A DNA stretch of 64,000 nucleotides from CAYFPS01 sp964345075. Its GTDB lineage: Bacteria > CAIWAD01. The stretch spans positions 62,001 through 126,000 of the forward strand of contig CAYFPS010000007.1 in the NCBI GenBank assembly GCA_964345075.1, given 5' to 3'. Below the pieces are notes generated by a model that searched no databases, was not told the DNA's origin, and saw only the letters and a list, made by a program, of their open reading frames with translations. This document shows, one piece after another, positions 17,351 through 26,176 of the stretch; position 1 is the stretch's first letter, and every line of letters begins with the position of its first letter. Both the position numbers and the translations under genes were made by a program.

Positions 17351-18393
17351 ACTGGCTCCTGTGTCAGGTGAACGCCATCCTGAGTCGGCTGATCGACCGC
17401 GCGCAGGAAGGCCGGAACCACGCTGCGACGAAAGAGCAGCCGGGCTTCCTCCAGCCCCATGCTGCCAGCAGCCAGCTGACCGCCCGCCATGTGTCGATGG
17501 CCGCCCGCGCTGCCATGTTCACTCATCAGGGCACGTGCCAGCCGCCCGGCGTGGGGGGTTTTACGGCTGTTGCGAATGGAAAAGACCACGCGGTCTTCCA
17601 GCCAGCCCCAGACCAGCACCCAGTAGATGCCCTCGAGTCGCATGAAACTATCCGCTACTTCCGCCACGAAATCGGGATGACGGGTCGGTCCCAGATCCAC
17701 GACCATGGCGCGGCCGAAGCGCTGGGCACGCTCCACGGCTTCCTTCATCAGGATGAAATAGGCTGCCGGAACCTTGGCGTGCACGATGCTGTGCATCAGG
17801 TCCCAGTCAATTTTGGGATGCAGTTTGAGATAGACCTGTCGGTCGGCCTTGCAGGCGCCTCGACCCATGTCATTGGTTTCCGTGCGAATCGCGTAATACA
17901 AGGCCGTTGCCAGCGGGACATCCACCTTCAGATTGCGCGCCAGCAGGTACTCGTAAGCAATGGTCGCAGTGGCTCCATAGGGCTCACGCAGGTCGAGAAA
18001 TTCCGGCTCATGCGGCCAGGCTTCACCCTTGATATGATGATCCACGATGCCGTAGCGCGCGTTCTCAGGCAGCTTGCAGCTGTTGTTACCGCTGCCGGGC
18101 TGACTGTCCACAAAGAGGAAAAAGTCGTAGCTGGCAAGGTCTACTTCATGCAGCGGCTGTATCTCAAGATCCAGCATCTGCTGCATGCTGCGGTTCTCGG
18201 CACGACCCAGCTCCCCGCCGGAAGCCACGGTAGCCTCGCGATCCATGCTTTCCATCAGCAGCTTGAAGGCCATGGCAGAGGCCACGCAGTCCGGATCCGG
18301 ATTGTCGTGTGTTACAATCAGGACACGGCGAACCATCTGCAGAAGAGTTTTCATCTCCTGCAGTCGTCTCGTGCTTTCTTTCACCTGCGTCAT
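17347..18393 (-). CDS. DHH-family phosphoesterase
   Basis: Phosphoesterase of 348 residues related to RecJ-like and NrnA-type proteins; likely a cytoplasmic nanoRNase or pAp/cyclic-dinucleotide phosphatase. Metal-binding motifs are THDNPDPDCVASA, LFVDSQPG and the eponymous VDHHIKG; the C-terminal DHHA1 domain has the substrate loop GSAGGHRHMAGG. GGAG stands eight bases before the ATG. It follows the 315-residue hypothetical gene after a 78-base gap and overlaps the PorV-like gene by four bases. The precise substrate is open. Confidence 0.88.
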   Translation of the reverse strand: MTQVKESTRRLQEMKTLLQMVRRVLIVTHDNPDPDCVASAMAFKLLMESMDREATVASGGELGRAENRSMQQMLDLEIQPLHEVDLASYDFFLFVDSQPGSGNNSCKLPENARYGIVDHHIKGEAWPHEPEFLDLREPYGATATIAYEYLLARNLKVDVPLATALYYAIRTETNDMGRGACKADRQVYLKLHPKIDWDLMHSIVHAKVPAAYFILMKEAVERAQRFGRAMVVDLGPTRHPDFVAEVADSFMRLEGIYWVLVWGWLEDRVVFSIRNSRKTPHAGRLARALMSEHGSAGGHRHMAGGQLAAGSMGLEEARLLFRRSVVPAFLRAVDQPTQDGVHLTQEPV

Positions 18394-18471
18394 TCTGCCT
18401 TCTCCAAACAGGCCATTACCGCGACCTGAATTGCAGCCAAGGTAGCAATTCGCACTCGTCCTGCTTTGATT

Positions 18472-19419
18472 TCAAGGCTTCAGCACCCGCTCCAGACGAA
18501 CGATTCGCCAGCCATCCCGACCCTGGTCAAAATCAACCCGCCAGCGATAGCTGCCGCTGATATCCTCGAAGTAGGAAAAATCCCCAAGCGGCGGCGCTTT
18601 CAGTTCCAGCTTCCTGTCCAGCAGTTTGGGAAGGCTTGCCTTAAGGCTTGCCTTGAAATCAACCGAGCCACTCCCCGGCAGGGAAAAGAGTCGTGTGGGG
18701 TCAACCAGCGCCCGGGCCCGGCGCCAATGGCCTTTGCGTGCGTGATCAATGAACTGCCCGAGGCAGCGATAGGGGCTGTCCAGCGAATGGGCCTTCTCCA
18801 GATGCCACTCGCCCTCCTGCTGAAGGATAAAGCGCTCATTCTCCAGACGCCAACTGCCGGGGCTCTCCCGGAAAAGCGCCTTTTTCGAATCGTCCGCCCT
18901 GAGCAGGCTCAGCCTTTCAGCGTGACGAATTCGCCAGGAGCCGACAGGTCCTGAGTGGAGCTGCTTCCAGCTGCCGTCAAGTTTGAGTTCGCCGAGCTCG
19001 GCCAGATCCCCTGTAACACGGACAAGCAGCAGACGTGTATCACCGTCTGGTCCAGCCTTCTTTTCATCTTCGAGCTGATCCAGCAGACGCAGGCTGTCGA
19101 CCTTTGCCAGAAAGACCAGGCGCCCGCCCTTCTCCCGATGATCCATCCACCAGAGGCGACGGGCATCGGTATCACGCACATCAAGCAGCCAGCCGCCGGC
19201 AAGCCGCCTTACTGTGTGACGAGCTGGATCCAGCAGGTTGATGCGGGACTGATCACGCTGGAGATCGCCGCTGAGCTGAGCTGCCAGTCGCTCCATGTCA
19301 GTCGCCCTTGCCTGCTCCTCAATGGCCTTCCAGCCTGGGCGGGGCGCACATACCTGAAAGACAAGCAGCGCTAACCCAGCAAGCCAGAGAAGGCCCCTCA
19401 GCCTGTTCGCTTGAGCCAT
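18472..19419 (-). CDS. Hypothetical membrane-anchored protein
   Basis: I do not recognise this 315-residue protein. It has one N-terminal hydrophobic segment (LLWLAGLALLVFQVCAP), compatible with a signal anchor or lipoprotein signal, then a mostly hydrophilic body rich in Trp, Arg and Asp with repeated short beta-like phrases (GSWKQL, GSWRIRH, GSWRLEN, GEWHLEK), suggesting a small beta-propeller or LolA-like sheet. The ATG overlaps the end of the amidase gene by 22 bases, so the two are probably cotranscribed and may both act in the envelope. One octamer copy at 19036. Confidence 0.75.
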   Translation of the reverse strand: MAQANRLRGLLWLAGLALLVFQVCAPRPGWKAIEEQARATDMERLAAQLSGDLQRDQSRINLLDPARHTVRRLAGGWLLDVRDTDARRLWWMDHREKGGRLVFLAKVDSLRLLDQLEDEKKAGPDGDTRLLLVRVTGDLAELGELKLDGSWKQLHSGPVGSWRIRHAERLSLLRADDSKKALFRESPGSWRLENERFILQQEGEWHLEKAHSLDSPYRCLGQFIDHARKGHWRRARALVDPTRLFSLPGSGSVDFKASLKASLPKLLDRKLELKAPPLGDFSYFEDISGSYRWRVDFDQGRDGWRIVRLERVLKP

Positions 19420-20891
19420 GCTCGAATGCCTTTCACAATGGCCCTTGCCTGTTTACGCTGCAGGGCTCGTGAGACAAGTTTATCCTCTTCCTTCGGGTGA
19501 ATCAGGGTGCCCAGCTCCAGCAGAACTGCCGGGCGCTGGTGCTGGCGTATCACGGCCAGGCTCCGCCAGGAAAAACCCTGATCACGCAGTCGGGCCCCCG
19601 CCAGCAGTTCGTGATGCAGATTGGCAGCCAGATTGCGCGACCAGGCGCTCCAGTAAAAAGTGGAAGAGCCCTCTTTGCTCCAGGGGTCATCGCGCTCGCT
19701 GACGCTGTCATAGTGCAGGCTGAGTAGCAGGTCCGCCTGCAGACTGTCGGCAAGACCCACGCGATCGTAAAGACCCACTTGCTGGTCCTGCTCGCGCGTA
19801 AGGTGCACGCGCGCACCCTTTGCTTCAAGCTCCGCCTTGAGCTTGCGGGCGAAGTCCAGCACCAGATCCTTCTCCATGATACCGCCCGCGGAAACGCAGC
19901 CGCTTTCCGGCCCGCCATGCCCCGGATCGAGAACAATCACCATGTCCTGAAGGCGCTTGGGACGACGCTTCAGGCGCAGTAGCAGGTTCTGGCCATCAAG
20001 GGCAAGTTCGTGTCCGCAAAAGGCGCCGGCCTCGAGATCCAGTGTGATCCACAAACTGCCGTCGCTTGCCGGTTCCCAGTCGAGATGTCGAATCCCGCAT
20101 GCTTCATCCAGACGAATCCAGTCAAGATGGGACTGTGTGTTCCACAGTTTCAGGTGAAGTTTACTGCCATCCACACTGGCTTCAGCCTGCCAAAGCACGG
20201 GCTGGCTGCCCCGCCAGGGAAGCCTGAGCACAGTATCACCCGCCTCGCTTAAGCTTGCTCTGCCCGTTGAACCAAGCAGCGTGGGCGCCTGTGCTTCGTC
20301 CTTTCTTTCCAGACTCATGACTCGCGAGCGGCTTGTCCATGCTTCGTGACCGCTTCCCAGATCCAGTTTGAGCCAGTTGCCATATCCTTCGCTGACGGGA
20401 AAGCGACTGCCTGCCTGCGGAAAAAGCCAGTAGCTGCCGCCCATTGAAGCGCTGATCACAGCACCGTCATCCATAACAGCAATAAGCTCTTCACAGTTGA
20501 CAGGAGCTTCGGGGGATGAACTGCTCAAAGGCTGCACAAGCTGCCAGGTTCTTGTTTCGACCTTTGCTCCCGGTCCGTGTATCACAAACTGGATTCGATC
20601 CTCGTCCGGCCAGGCAATGCGATCGGCAAAACGCCCGTCAGCCATGCCGCGCATCAGCTGCCCGTTAACCAGAACACGCGCCCCGGGAATCAAACTGCGA
20701 CCATTGATCAAAAGCGAATCACGCCGTGAGACAATCAAGCCTCCTGATTCTGCGAGATTTCGCGGGTGTGAAAGCCAGCCCCCGCCAGGCAGCTCCGGGA
20801 GTCCGGCGCTTGCGAATCCATGGCAGGGCAGCAGGCAGAGGTATGCGATCAGCAGGCAGGCAAGGGGAAGCCGGGCCTTAGAGCTCACCAC
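19398..20891 (-). CDS. N-acetylmuramoyl-L-alanine amidase (Amidase_3)
   Basis: Periplasmic zinc amidase that cuts the amide bond between MurNAc and the stem peptide. Several starts are in frame; GTG 20891 has GGAGG eight bases upstream and gives a signal peptide (ARLPLACLLIAYLCLLPCHGFA), so I choose it. About 290 residues of beta-rich, SH3-like and AMIN-like sequence precede the catalytic domain, which shows VLDPGHGGPESG, HLTRE, LLSLHYDS and the glutamate in VLLELGTL. The insertion DPWSKEGSSTFYW follows the usual place. Overlaps coaX by 14 bases. Confidence 0.9.
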   Translation of the reverse strand: MVSSKARLPLACLLIAYLCLLPCHGFASAGLPELPGGGWLSHPRNLAESGGLIVSRRDSLLINGRSLIPGARVLVNGQLMRGMADGRFADRIAWPDEDRIQFVIHGPGAKVETRTWQLVQPLSSSSPEAPVNCEELIAVMDDGAVISASMGGSYWLFPQAGSRFPVSEGYGNWLKLDLGSGHEAWTSRSRVMSLERKDEAQAPTLLGSTGRASLSEAGDTVLRLPWRGSQPVLWQAEASVDGSKLHLKLWNTQSHLDWIRLDEACGIRHLDWEPASDGSLWITLDLEAGAFCGHELALDGQNLLLRLKRRPKRLQDMVIVLDPGHGGPESGCVSAGGIMEKDLVLDFARKLKAELEAKGARVHLTREQDQQVGLYDRVGLADSLQADLLLSLHYDSVSERDDPWSKEGSSTFYWSAWSRNLAANLHHELLAGARLRDQGFSWRSLAVIRQHQRPAVLLELGTLIHPKEEDKLVSRALQRKQARAIVKGIRAWLKRTG

Positions 20892-21735
20892 GAACACGCC
20901 CTCCATCCTCTGCATCCAGCCTCATCTGCTCCACGGGTAGATTCCAGTTGCAGCCACGAGCTCTTGAAAAGAGCAGGCCCAGACCATAGAGCACGAGATA
21001 GGGAAGATGCTCGGTGATCTCGCGGCTATGCCTGCTGATAATCCGGCCGAAGCCACCCGTTGATAGGACACGCACATTAGGGTCAGCCAGTTCGTCGCGA
21101 ATGGCCCGGACAAGTCCTTCAGCCTGCGCCACTGCTCCATTTAGCAGGCCCGACTGCATGGCTCGCTCGGTTGTTGTTCCAATGATGCTGGGGGGAAAGC
21201 TCAAGGCCACCTTGGGCAGCTTGGCTGCATTCTGGTGCAGGCTGCGCAGTGCGCTTTGCGGACCAGGCAGAATCAGACCACCCAGGAAAGCACCCTCCCG
21301 TGATACAACATCAAAGGTTGTGGCCGTACCAAAGTCGATCACAATGGCCGATCCCTGGCAGTAATGGTGGGCAGCGATCACATTGCAAATGCGATCGGCA
21401 CCAACCGTGGATGGCTCATCAACCTTCAGCTCGGGCACGCCGCATGTTTCGTGATCCACAAGCAGGGCGTCCAGCTCCAGATAGTGCTCGCTCAGCTTGA
21501 TCCATACGAAGTTCAAGTCAGGCACGACGCTGGAGAGCGCTACGCCCGTGATCTGGCGCGGTTCCAACTGAACACTGCGCAGAAGAGTTGAAAGCATCAC
21601 CCAGCTTTCATCAATGGTGCGTGCGTTGTTGGAACTAAGACGCCAGTGCGCCACCAGACGGGCCTCGCGAAAGAGACCCAGCACGATGTGTGTGTTACCG
21701 ATATCAACAGCCAGCAGCAGTTCACAGGCTTGCAT
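20878..21735 (-). CDS. coaX: Type III pantothenate kinase
   Basis: First step of coenzyme A synthesis. ASKHA-fold kinase with LAVDIGNTHIVLG at the N-terminus (phosphate loop), VGADRICNVIAA and VIDFGTATTFDVV, all diagnostic for CoaX. A GTG at 21741 is in frame, but ATG 21735 has GGAG at the right distance and is preferred; either way the gene begins at the birA stop. BirA and CoaX adjacency is common in bacteria. The octamer at 21300 encodes Val-Ser in FDVVSREG. Confidence 0.95.
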   Translation of the reverse strand: MQACELLLAVDIGNTHIVLGLFREARLVAHWRLSSNNARTIDESWVMLSTLLRSVQLEPRQITGVALSSVVPDLNFVWIKLSEHYLELDALLVDHETCGVPELKVDEPSTVGADRICNVIAAHHYCQGSAIVIDFGTATTFDVVSREGAFLGGLILPGPQSALRSLHQNAAKLPKVALSFPPSIIGTTTERAMQSGLLNGAVAQAEGLVRAIRDELADPNVRVLSTGGFGRIISRHSREITEHLPYLVLYGLGLLFSRARGCNWNLPVEQMRLDAEDGGRVRGEL

Positions 21736-21737
21736 GC

Positions 21738-22535
21738 TCACTCCACCAGATTCAGTTCCATGCCATCTTCAGTAGCACGCTGACGCAGTTCACCCGAGGC
21801 GACAATCAGACTGCCTCCGCTCCAGCCAAGCTGCAGGCGACCATCGTCCAGCAGCCGGGATTGTGTCAGCACTTCGCTTCGTCCCTGCCAGTTAAGCTTG
21901 CAGGGCATGCGCCTGAGCAAATGCCAGGCTTCCAGCTCTTCGCGCAGCAATTTGCTGTCGTTGATCAGAAGCGGAAAGTGCCGTGCCCTGTCCAGGAGCG
22001 AATGCACAAGCTTCTCACGATCCGGCAGGAGTCCGGCCCCGGCCAGACTGATGGCGGGCTGATCAACCTCAGCGGGAAAACGTTGCTGATAGAGGTTGAC
22101 ACCAAAACCACAAACAGCCTTGCACTTTTCGCCCTGAACCTGGGTCTGCACAAGGATTCCTGCCAGCTTGGAGGGCGCTCCGAAACCCAGCATCAGCAGA
22201 TCGTTGGGCCACTTCCAGCAGATGGGCAGCTCTTCGCCACCGGCCTCGATAATGCACTTGCGCAGGGTGTCCAGCAGGGCCCAGCAGCAGGCAAGAGCAA
22301 TCAGGCCCATTCCCTTTTGTGTTACAAAATCGAAACGCAGACTGATCAGGAGGCCTTCCCCGGGCGGACAGTACCAGCTGCGGCCGCGCCGTCCCTGTCC
22401 GCCGCTCTGGTAGTCCACCAGAAGCGCCGTGAAGTCACGATCCAGCTCATTGCCGCTGCCGATGGCGTCCAGCAGCTCGCGATTGCTGCTTTCCACCTCC
22501 TGTCGTCGATGGAGATTCCAGCTGAGTGGCTTCAC
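21738..22535 (-). CDS. birA: Biotin-protein ligase, catalytic-only
   Basis: Attaches biotin to acyl-CoA carboxylase carriers, so it serves the carboxylase encoded at 14.8-16.3 kb. Motifs include GQGRRGRSWYCPPGEGLLIS, KWPNDLL and the C-terminal SH3-like domain. At 265 residues it lacks the N-terminal winged helix, so it should not repress transcription. The start is GTG and overlaps the phosphatase stop (GTGA at 22535-22532). Confidence 0.93.
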   Translation of the reverse strand: MKPLSWNLHRRQEVESSNRELLDAIGSGNELDRDFTALLVDYQSGGQGRRGRSWYCPPGEGLLISLRFDFVTQKGMGLIALACCWALLDTLRKCIIEAGGEELPICWKWPNDLLMLGFGAPSKLAGILVQTQVQGEKCKAVCGFGVNLYQQRFPAEVDQPAISLAGAGLLPDREKLVHSLLDRARHFPLLINDSKLLREELEAWHLLRRMPCKLNWQGRSEVLTQSRLLDDGRLQLGWSGGSLIVASGELRQRATEDGMELNLVE

Positions 22536-25126
22536 GACTTCAGTCCATTTTTCGATACATGTATCACAACCAGCGTCAAGTCATCTACTTGCTCGTTGCC
22601 TTTTTCCCAGGCCCTGACTTCTTCATGAATCTCGGCCTCCAGCTCTTCGGCCGTACTGGCCTGACTGCCTTCCAGCAGTTGCCGCAGACGATCTTCACCG
22701 AATTCTTCTTCCTGTCCGTTTTGAGCCTCCGTCAGGCCGTCGGTGTAGAAGATCAGCCAGTCTCCGGGCACAAGCTCCAGGTCTTCGGCGTCGTAGCCCA
22801 CTCCGGCAAACATGCCGAGTGCCATGCCACCGCAATCCAGCGTGCGACAGGTTCCCGCACGCAGCAGTAGTGGTGGATTGTGTCCGGCGTTGGAATAGTG
22901 CAGGCGAAAGCCCTCTGTCGTCCGCTCCAGCTGCCCCTGCACAAAGGTTACAAAGAGCTCGTCAGCCGTTGTCGCAGCCAGGCGGTCATTCAGGCGCACA
23001 TTGCTCTCGGCACTGTCCAGGTCAAGCTCCAGCATGCTGCGCCAAGCGGCCTGAAGGTTGCTCATCAGTAGCGCGGCGGCCACGCCCTTGCCGGAGACAT
23101 CACCCAGTGCCAGAAAAACCGAGTCATTACTCTGTGATACAAAATCATAGTAATCGCCGCCGGTTTCAAGCGCCATCCGGCAACCACCGGCAATCTGCAA
23201 GCCTGGTATGCAGGGAGGCGCAGCGGGCAACAAGCCCTGTTGGATGTTGCGCGCAATGGTCAGTTCACGCTCAAGCCGCTCTTTGACGGCCAGATCCCGC
23301 ATATTATCACGAATCCGCGAGCTCATGGCATTGAAGGACCGGGCCAGTCTGCCCAGCTCGTCTTCCGTGCGAATTGGCAGGACAAGGTCCAGATTGCCAC
23401 GGGCAAGCTCCTCGGTGCCTGCACGCAATTCTTCCGTGCTGCGCGTGATACGCAGATTGATCCGCCAGGCAATCCAGAAGCCTATCAGCAACAGAGGAAT
23501 AAGATTCAGCAGCAGCACCACCAGCACAACGACATAGTGGACGATCACCACACGCTCGCTGTTCAGCAGCACGGGAAGAATCTTGCCGGGAAGTGCCTCA
23601 GCCTGCGCCAGGATCTGTTCGCTGGCATCCGCCAGAGGAAAATCCCTGTCGCCGATCCGCGACAGACCCAGCGCAAAAAAGCGGCGCGAGAAGGGATCGG
23701 AGGGAACAGGATAACCGCGTGTGCGCCCCAGTTCCCGCGCGCTGTAGGTTCCAAAGCCAAAGGTGCTGGTCAGAAAGGCCGGCAAATCCGCACCGCTGAT
23801 GGAAACCAGCCTGACCTCACTGCCGACGGCCTCTGCAATTCGATCGACTGCCTCTGCATCCAGCGGAAAGAAGCCCAGCGCCAGCAATCGTTCCCGCTCC
23901 ACCATGGCCACCTGCCAGGCCTTGCTTCCAACGCGTATCACGCCCGTTGAACTGCGAGTACGCCAGTCAGCTGGAAGCTCGAGTTGGTCCAGTGGAAAAT
24001 CACCCGGCATGCGCCAGCTGGAAATCAGCCGCCGCCAGCTCTCGGTAGATGTGCTGTCGGCAGGATCCGCTTCCCGCTGCCTCAAATAAAGGCTGTAATG
24101 GCCGCGCCCGGCGTCGTGTTCGCTGCCCAGACTGCGAATCTGTTGTTCAAACAGTTGTTGGGCCTGTCTGTCCAGCGGGTTTGAATATGCCTGTGCGAAA
24201 AGGGAAGTAATCAGGCGACCACTCTCCATGCGCGTATCCAGACCTCGTGATACAAGGTGTGCGCGGTAAGTGCCCAGAACGACAAAGGCCGCGGTTCCAA
24301 TCAGAATGCCAAGCAGCAGCAGCGGCAGCAGGCCGGTAAGGAGAGCGTTGGTGGCCAGCTTGGTGCGAATGCGACTTTCCATCAGCAGGCGGCGAACCAG
24401 CAGAAAGCTCAACAGCAGCAGCAGGATGCTGGTAAAGGCCAGGGCCGGACCGTGGGAAGGCGCAAACCAGGCTTCCAGCTGGCGGGCAGCATCAACAGGG
24501 GCTGTATCGAAAGTGCTGGCCTGAACCTGGCTACCGAAATTCCTGACGAAGTTCAAAATGGCCCAGAATCCTTGAACCACAAAAAGCAGCCAGGCCAGTG
24601 GAATCCAGCGGTGCAGGCTGGCCACGCTTAACCAGCGCCAGCCGGCCAGAAGGGCCAGAGGAATCAGGAAATTGGAATTCCCGAAAAGCAGGCCGGTAAT
24701 GGTTAGCAGGGCCACCAGCCAGCGACCTATGCGCCTTCGCCAGCGGAGATCGGATTCATCACACCACCATTTGACAGCCTGATCCAGAATCAGACCAGAA
24801 AGCAGGAGCTGCACCAGAAAGGCAGGCAGGAGCCAGCCGATGGCTCCGCTGGAGCTGGCCAGAAAGGTAAAGGGGTAAATCAGTCCGGAAGCCGCCAGCA
24901 GAAGCCAGGAGGCAGGCTCAAACTCAACCTGCAAGCGTCTGACCAGCAGCCAGGCGGCAGCAATCAGCAGGAGTCCGGCAGCGGCAGGCAGCTCCTCCGA
25001 TCCCTGTGAATAGGCCAGCCATGCCCAGCTGCAACCGCCAAGGGCAAAGCTCAGGGGCCAGCGCCACTGACGATCCAGATGGCGCAGCCAGCTTCGAAGA
25101 ATGCGTGGTTGTGTTGTGTTGCTCAT
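22532..25126 (-). CDS. Membrane RsbU/SpoIIE-type serine phosphatase with HAMP
   Basis: Large signalling phosphatase of 864 residues. The start at ATG 25126 lies 16 bases past the cdsA stop. The N-terminal third has about eight hydrophobic helices, a further TM near residue 290 leads into an extracytoplasmic sensor region, and another TM (VVVLVVLLLNLIPLLLIGFWIA) precedes a HAMP domain. The C-terminal PP2C/SpoIIE domain shows GGDYYDF, LALGDVSGKGVAAALLMS and YSNAGHNPPLLL with metal-binding aspartates. It probably acts on an anti-sigma-antagonist partner, not found here. Three octamer copies. Confidence 0.88.
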   Translation of the reverse strand: MSNTTQPRILRSWLRHLDRQWRWPLSFALGGCSWAWLAYSQGSEELPAAAGLLLIAAAWLLVRRLQVEFEPASWLLLAASGLIYPFTFLASSSGAIGWLLPAFLVQLLLSGLILDQAVKWWCDESDLRWRRRIGRWLVALLTITGLLFGNSNFLIPLALLAGWRWLSVASLHRWIPLAWLLFVVQGFWAILNFVRNFGSQVQASTFDTAPVDAARQLEAWFAPSHGPALAFTSILLLLLSFLLVRRLLMESRIRTKLATNALLTGLLPLLLLGILIGTAAFVVLGTYRAHLVSRGLDTRMESGRLITSLFAQAYSNPLDRQAQQLFEQQIRSLGSEHDAGRGHYSLYLRQREADPADSTSTESWRRLISSWRMPGDFPLDQLELPADWRTRSSTGVIRVGSKAWQVAMVERERLLALGFFPLDAEAVDRIAEAVGSEVRLVSISGADLPAFLTSTFGFGTYSARELGRTRGYPVPSDPFSRRFFALGLSRIGDRDFPLADASEQILAQAEALPGKILPVLLNSERVVIVHYVVVLVVLLLNLIPLLLIGFWIAWRINLRITRSTEELRAGTEELARGNLDLVLPIRTEDELGRLARSFNAMSSRIRDNMRDLAVKERLERELTIARNIQQGLLPAAPPCIPGLQIAGGCRMALETGGDYYDFVSQSNDSVFLALGDVSGKGVAAALLMSNLQAAWRSMLELDLDSAESNVRLNDRLAATTADELFVTFVQGQLERTTEGFRLHYSNAGHNPPLLLRAGTCRTLDCGGMALGMFAGVGYDAEDLELVPGDWLIFYTDGLTEAQNGQEEEFGEDRLRQLLEGSQASTAEELEAEIHEEVRAWEKGNEQVDDLTLVVIHVSKNGLKS

Positions 25127-25142
25127 GAAACCCGCGGGCGCT

Positions 25143-25979
25143 TCAGAAAGGCGCCGGAAGCACATCCAACCTGCTTAGCAGATGCAGCACGGGAACCGCG
25201 AAAATCCATGAATCGAAGCGGTCCAGCACTCCACCATGTCCGGGGAGGAGATTTGCCGAGTCTTTCACCCCCGCGTCCCGCTTCAGCCGTGACTCCAGCA
25301 GGTCACCCATGGGTCCAAGCAGGCCCATGATCAGACCCAGCAGCAGACCGGCAGGCACCAGTTCCGGAGAAAAAAAGCGGGCAGCCAGCGAACCGGCAAA
25401 CATGGCACCCAGCAGACCGGCCACAAAGCCCTCAATGGTCTTTTTGGGTGATACACGCTCGAATAGTTTGTGACGACCAAAAAAGCGGCCGCCAAAATAG
25501 GCAAAAGTGTCAGTGGCCCAGGTGCTGATCAGCAGCATGATCATCAGGGGCCCGGCGGGGGCATCGGCGGCAACCAGCTCCCGGTTCATGGCCGTCAGAG
25601 CAGCAAAGGGCAGGGTGCCGATCAGGGCCGCCGTCATGGCACCGCCGATTCCGGCCAGCACTTCGCTGCGGGAGCTGAACAGCTCGCGGGCCAGCAGCGC
25701 CAGCATCCAGATAGCTGTCAGCGTTCCGAACAGGGCATGGAAATCCAGCGTGGAAAAGCCAGCGGCCAGCGGAAGAACCACGACATAAGGCATAACCCAA
25801 CCGCGGGAATGTCCGATGCCCTTTTCCTTGAGCAGGTTGCACATTTCCAGAAAGGCCAACAGACTCAGCAGGGTACAAAGCAGGGTAAGGCCTGCTCCGC
25901 CCAACCAGAAAAGGAGCCCCAGAATCGGGACTCCAACGAGGGATGTGAGTACGCGGGATTGTAGATCGCTCAGCTGCAT
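25143..25979 (-). CDS. cdsA: Phosphatidate cytidylyltransferase
   Basis: Makes CDP-diacylglycerol from phosphatidic acid and CTP in the inner membrane. I start at ATG 25979 (MQLSDLQSRVLTSLVGVPI), the usual N-terminus; the frame is open further upstream without a family match. It has about seven hydrophobic helices and the C-terminal signature SPKKTIEGFVAGL with the downstream MGDLLESRLKRDAGVKDSANLLPGHGG (shown here only as key words: GDLLES, KRDAGVKD, LPGHGG, LDRFDS). The octamer at 25448 encodes the VSP before KKT. Confidence 0.93.
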   Translation of the reverse strand: MQLSDLQSRVLTSLVGVPILGLLFWLGGAGLTLLCTLLSLLAFLEMCNLLKEKGIGHSRGWVMPYVVVLPLAAGFSTLDFHALFGTLTAIWMLALLARELFSSRSEVLAGIGGAMTAALIGTLPFAALTAMNRELVAADAPAGPLMIMLLISTWATDTFAYFGGRFFGRHKLFERVSPKKTIEGFVAGLLGAMFAGSLAARFFSPELVPAGLLLGLIMGLLGPMGDLLESRLKRDAGVKDSANLLPGHGGVLDRFDSWIFAVPVLHLLSRLDVLPAPF

Positions 25980-26080
25980 GTCGCAAGGTAAGGCTTTTCC
26001 GCCAAGGCACCTTGACTGGAAGTCCGGTTTGCAAAGATTTCGCCCCTTGGTGTAGAGCCAGGTAGAGATTTCCTTCAGCC

Positions 26081-26109
26081 GGCCGCAAAACAAGGATCCT
26101 CTTGCGGCC
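26081..26109. promoter_or_regulatory. Inverted repeat between cdsA and ppiD-like gene
   Basis: GGCCGCAA (26081-26088) and TTGCGGCC (26102-26109) are perfect complements around a 13-base loop, directly upstream of the -35 box at 26116. It could be an operator for the divergent genes or the hairpin of a leader; no T-run follows, so it is not a typical terminator. Confidence 0.4.
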
Positions 26110-26115
26110 TAGCAC

Positions 26116-26144
26116 TTGAAAAAACCCGCATATTCACCTATTAT
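26116..26144 (+). promoter_or_regulatory. Sigma-70-type promoter of the PpiD-like gene
   Basis: TTGAAA (26116-26121), 17 bases, TATTAT (26139-26144): one of the best consensus matches in the window. The start codon at 26177 follows with GGGAG about ten bases upstream. Confidence 0.75.
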
Positions 26145-26176
26145 GAGCGGTTTGAGCATTTGGGAGAAACAGCCTT

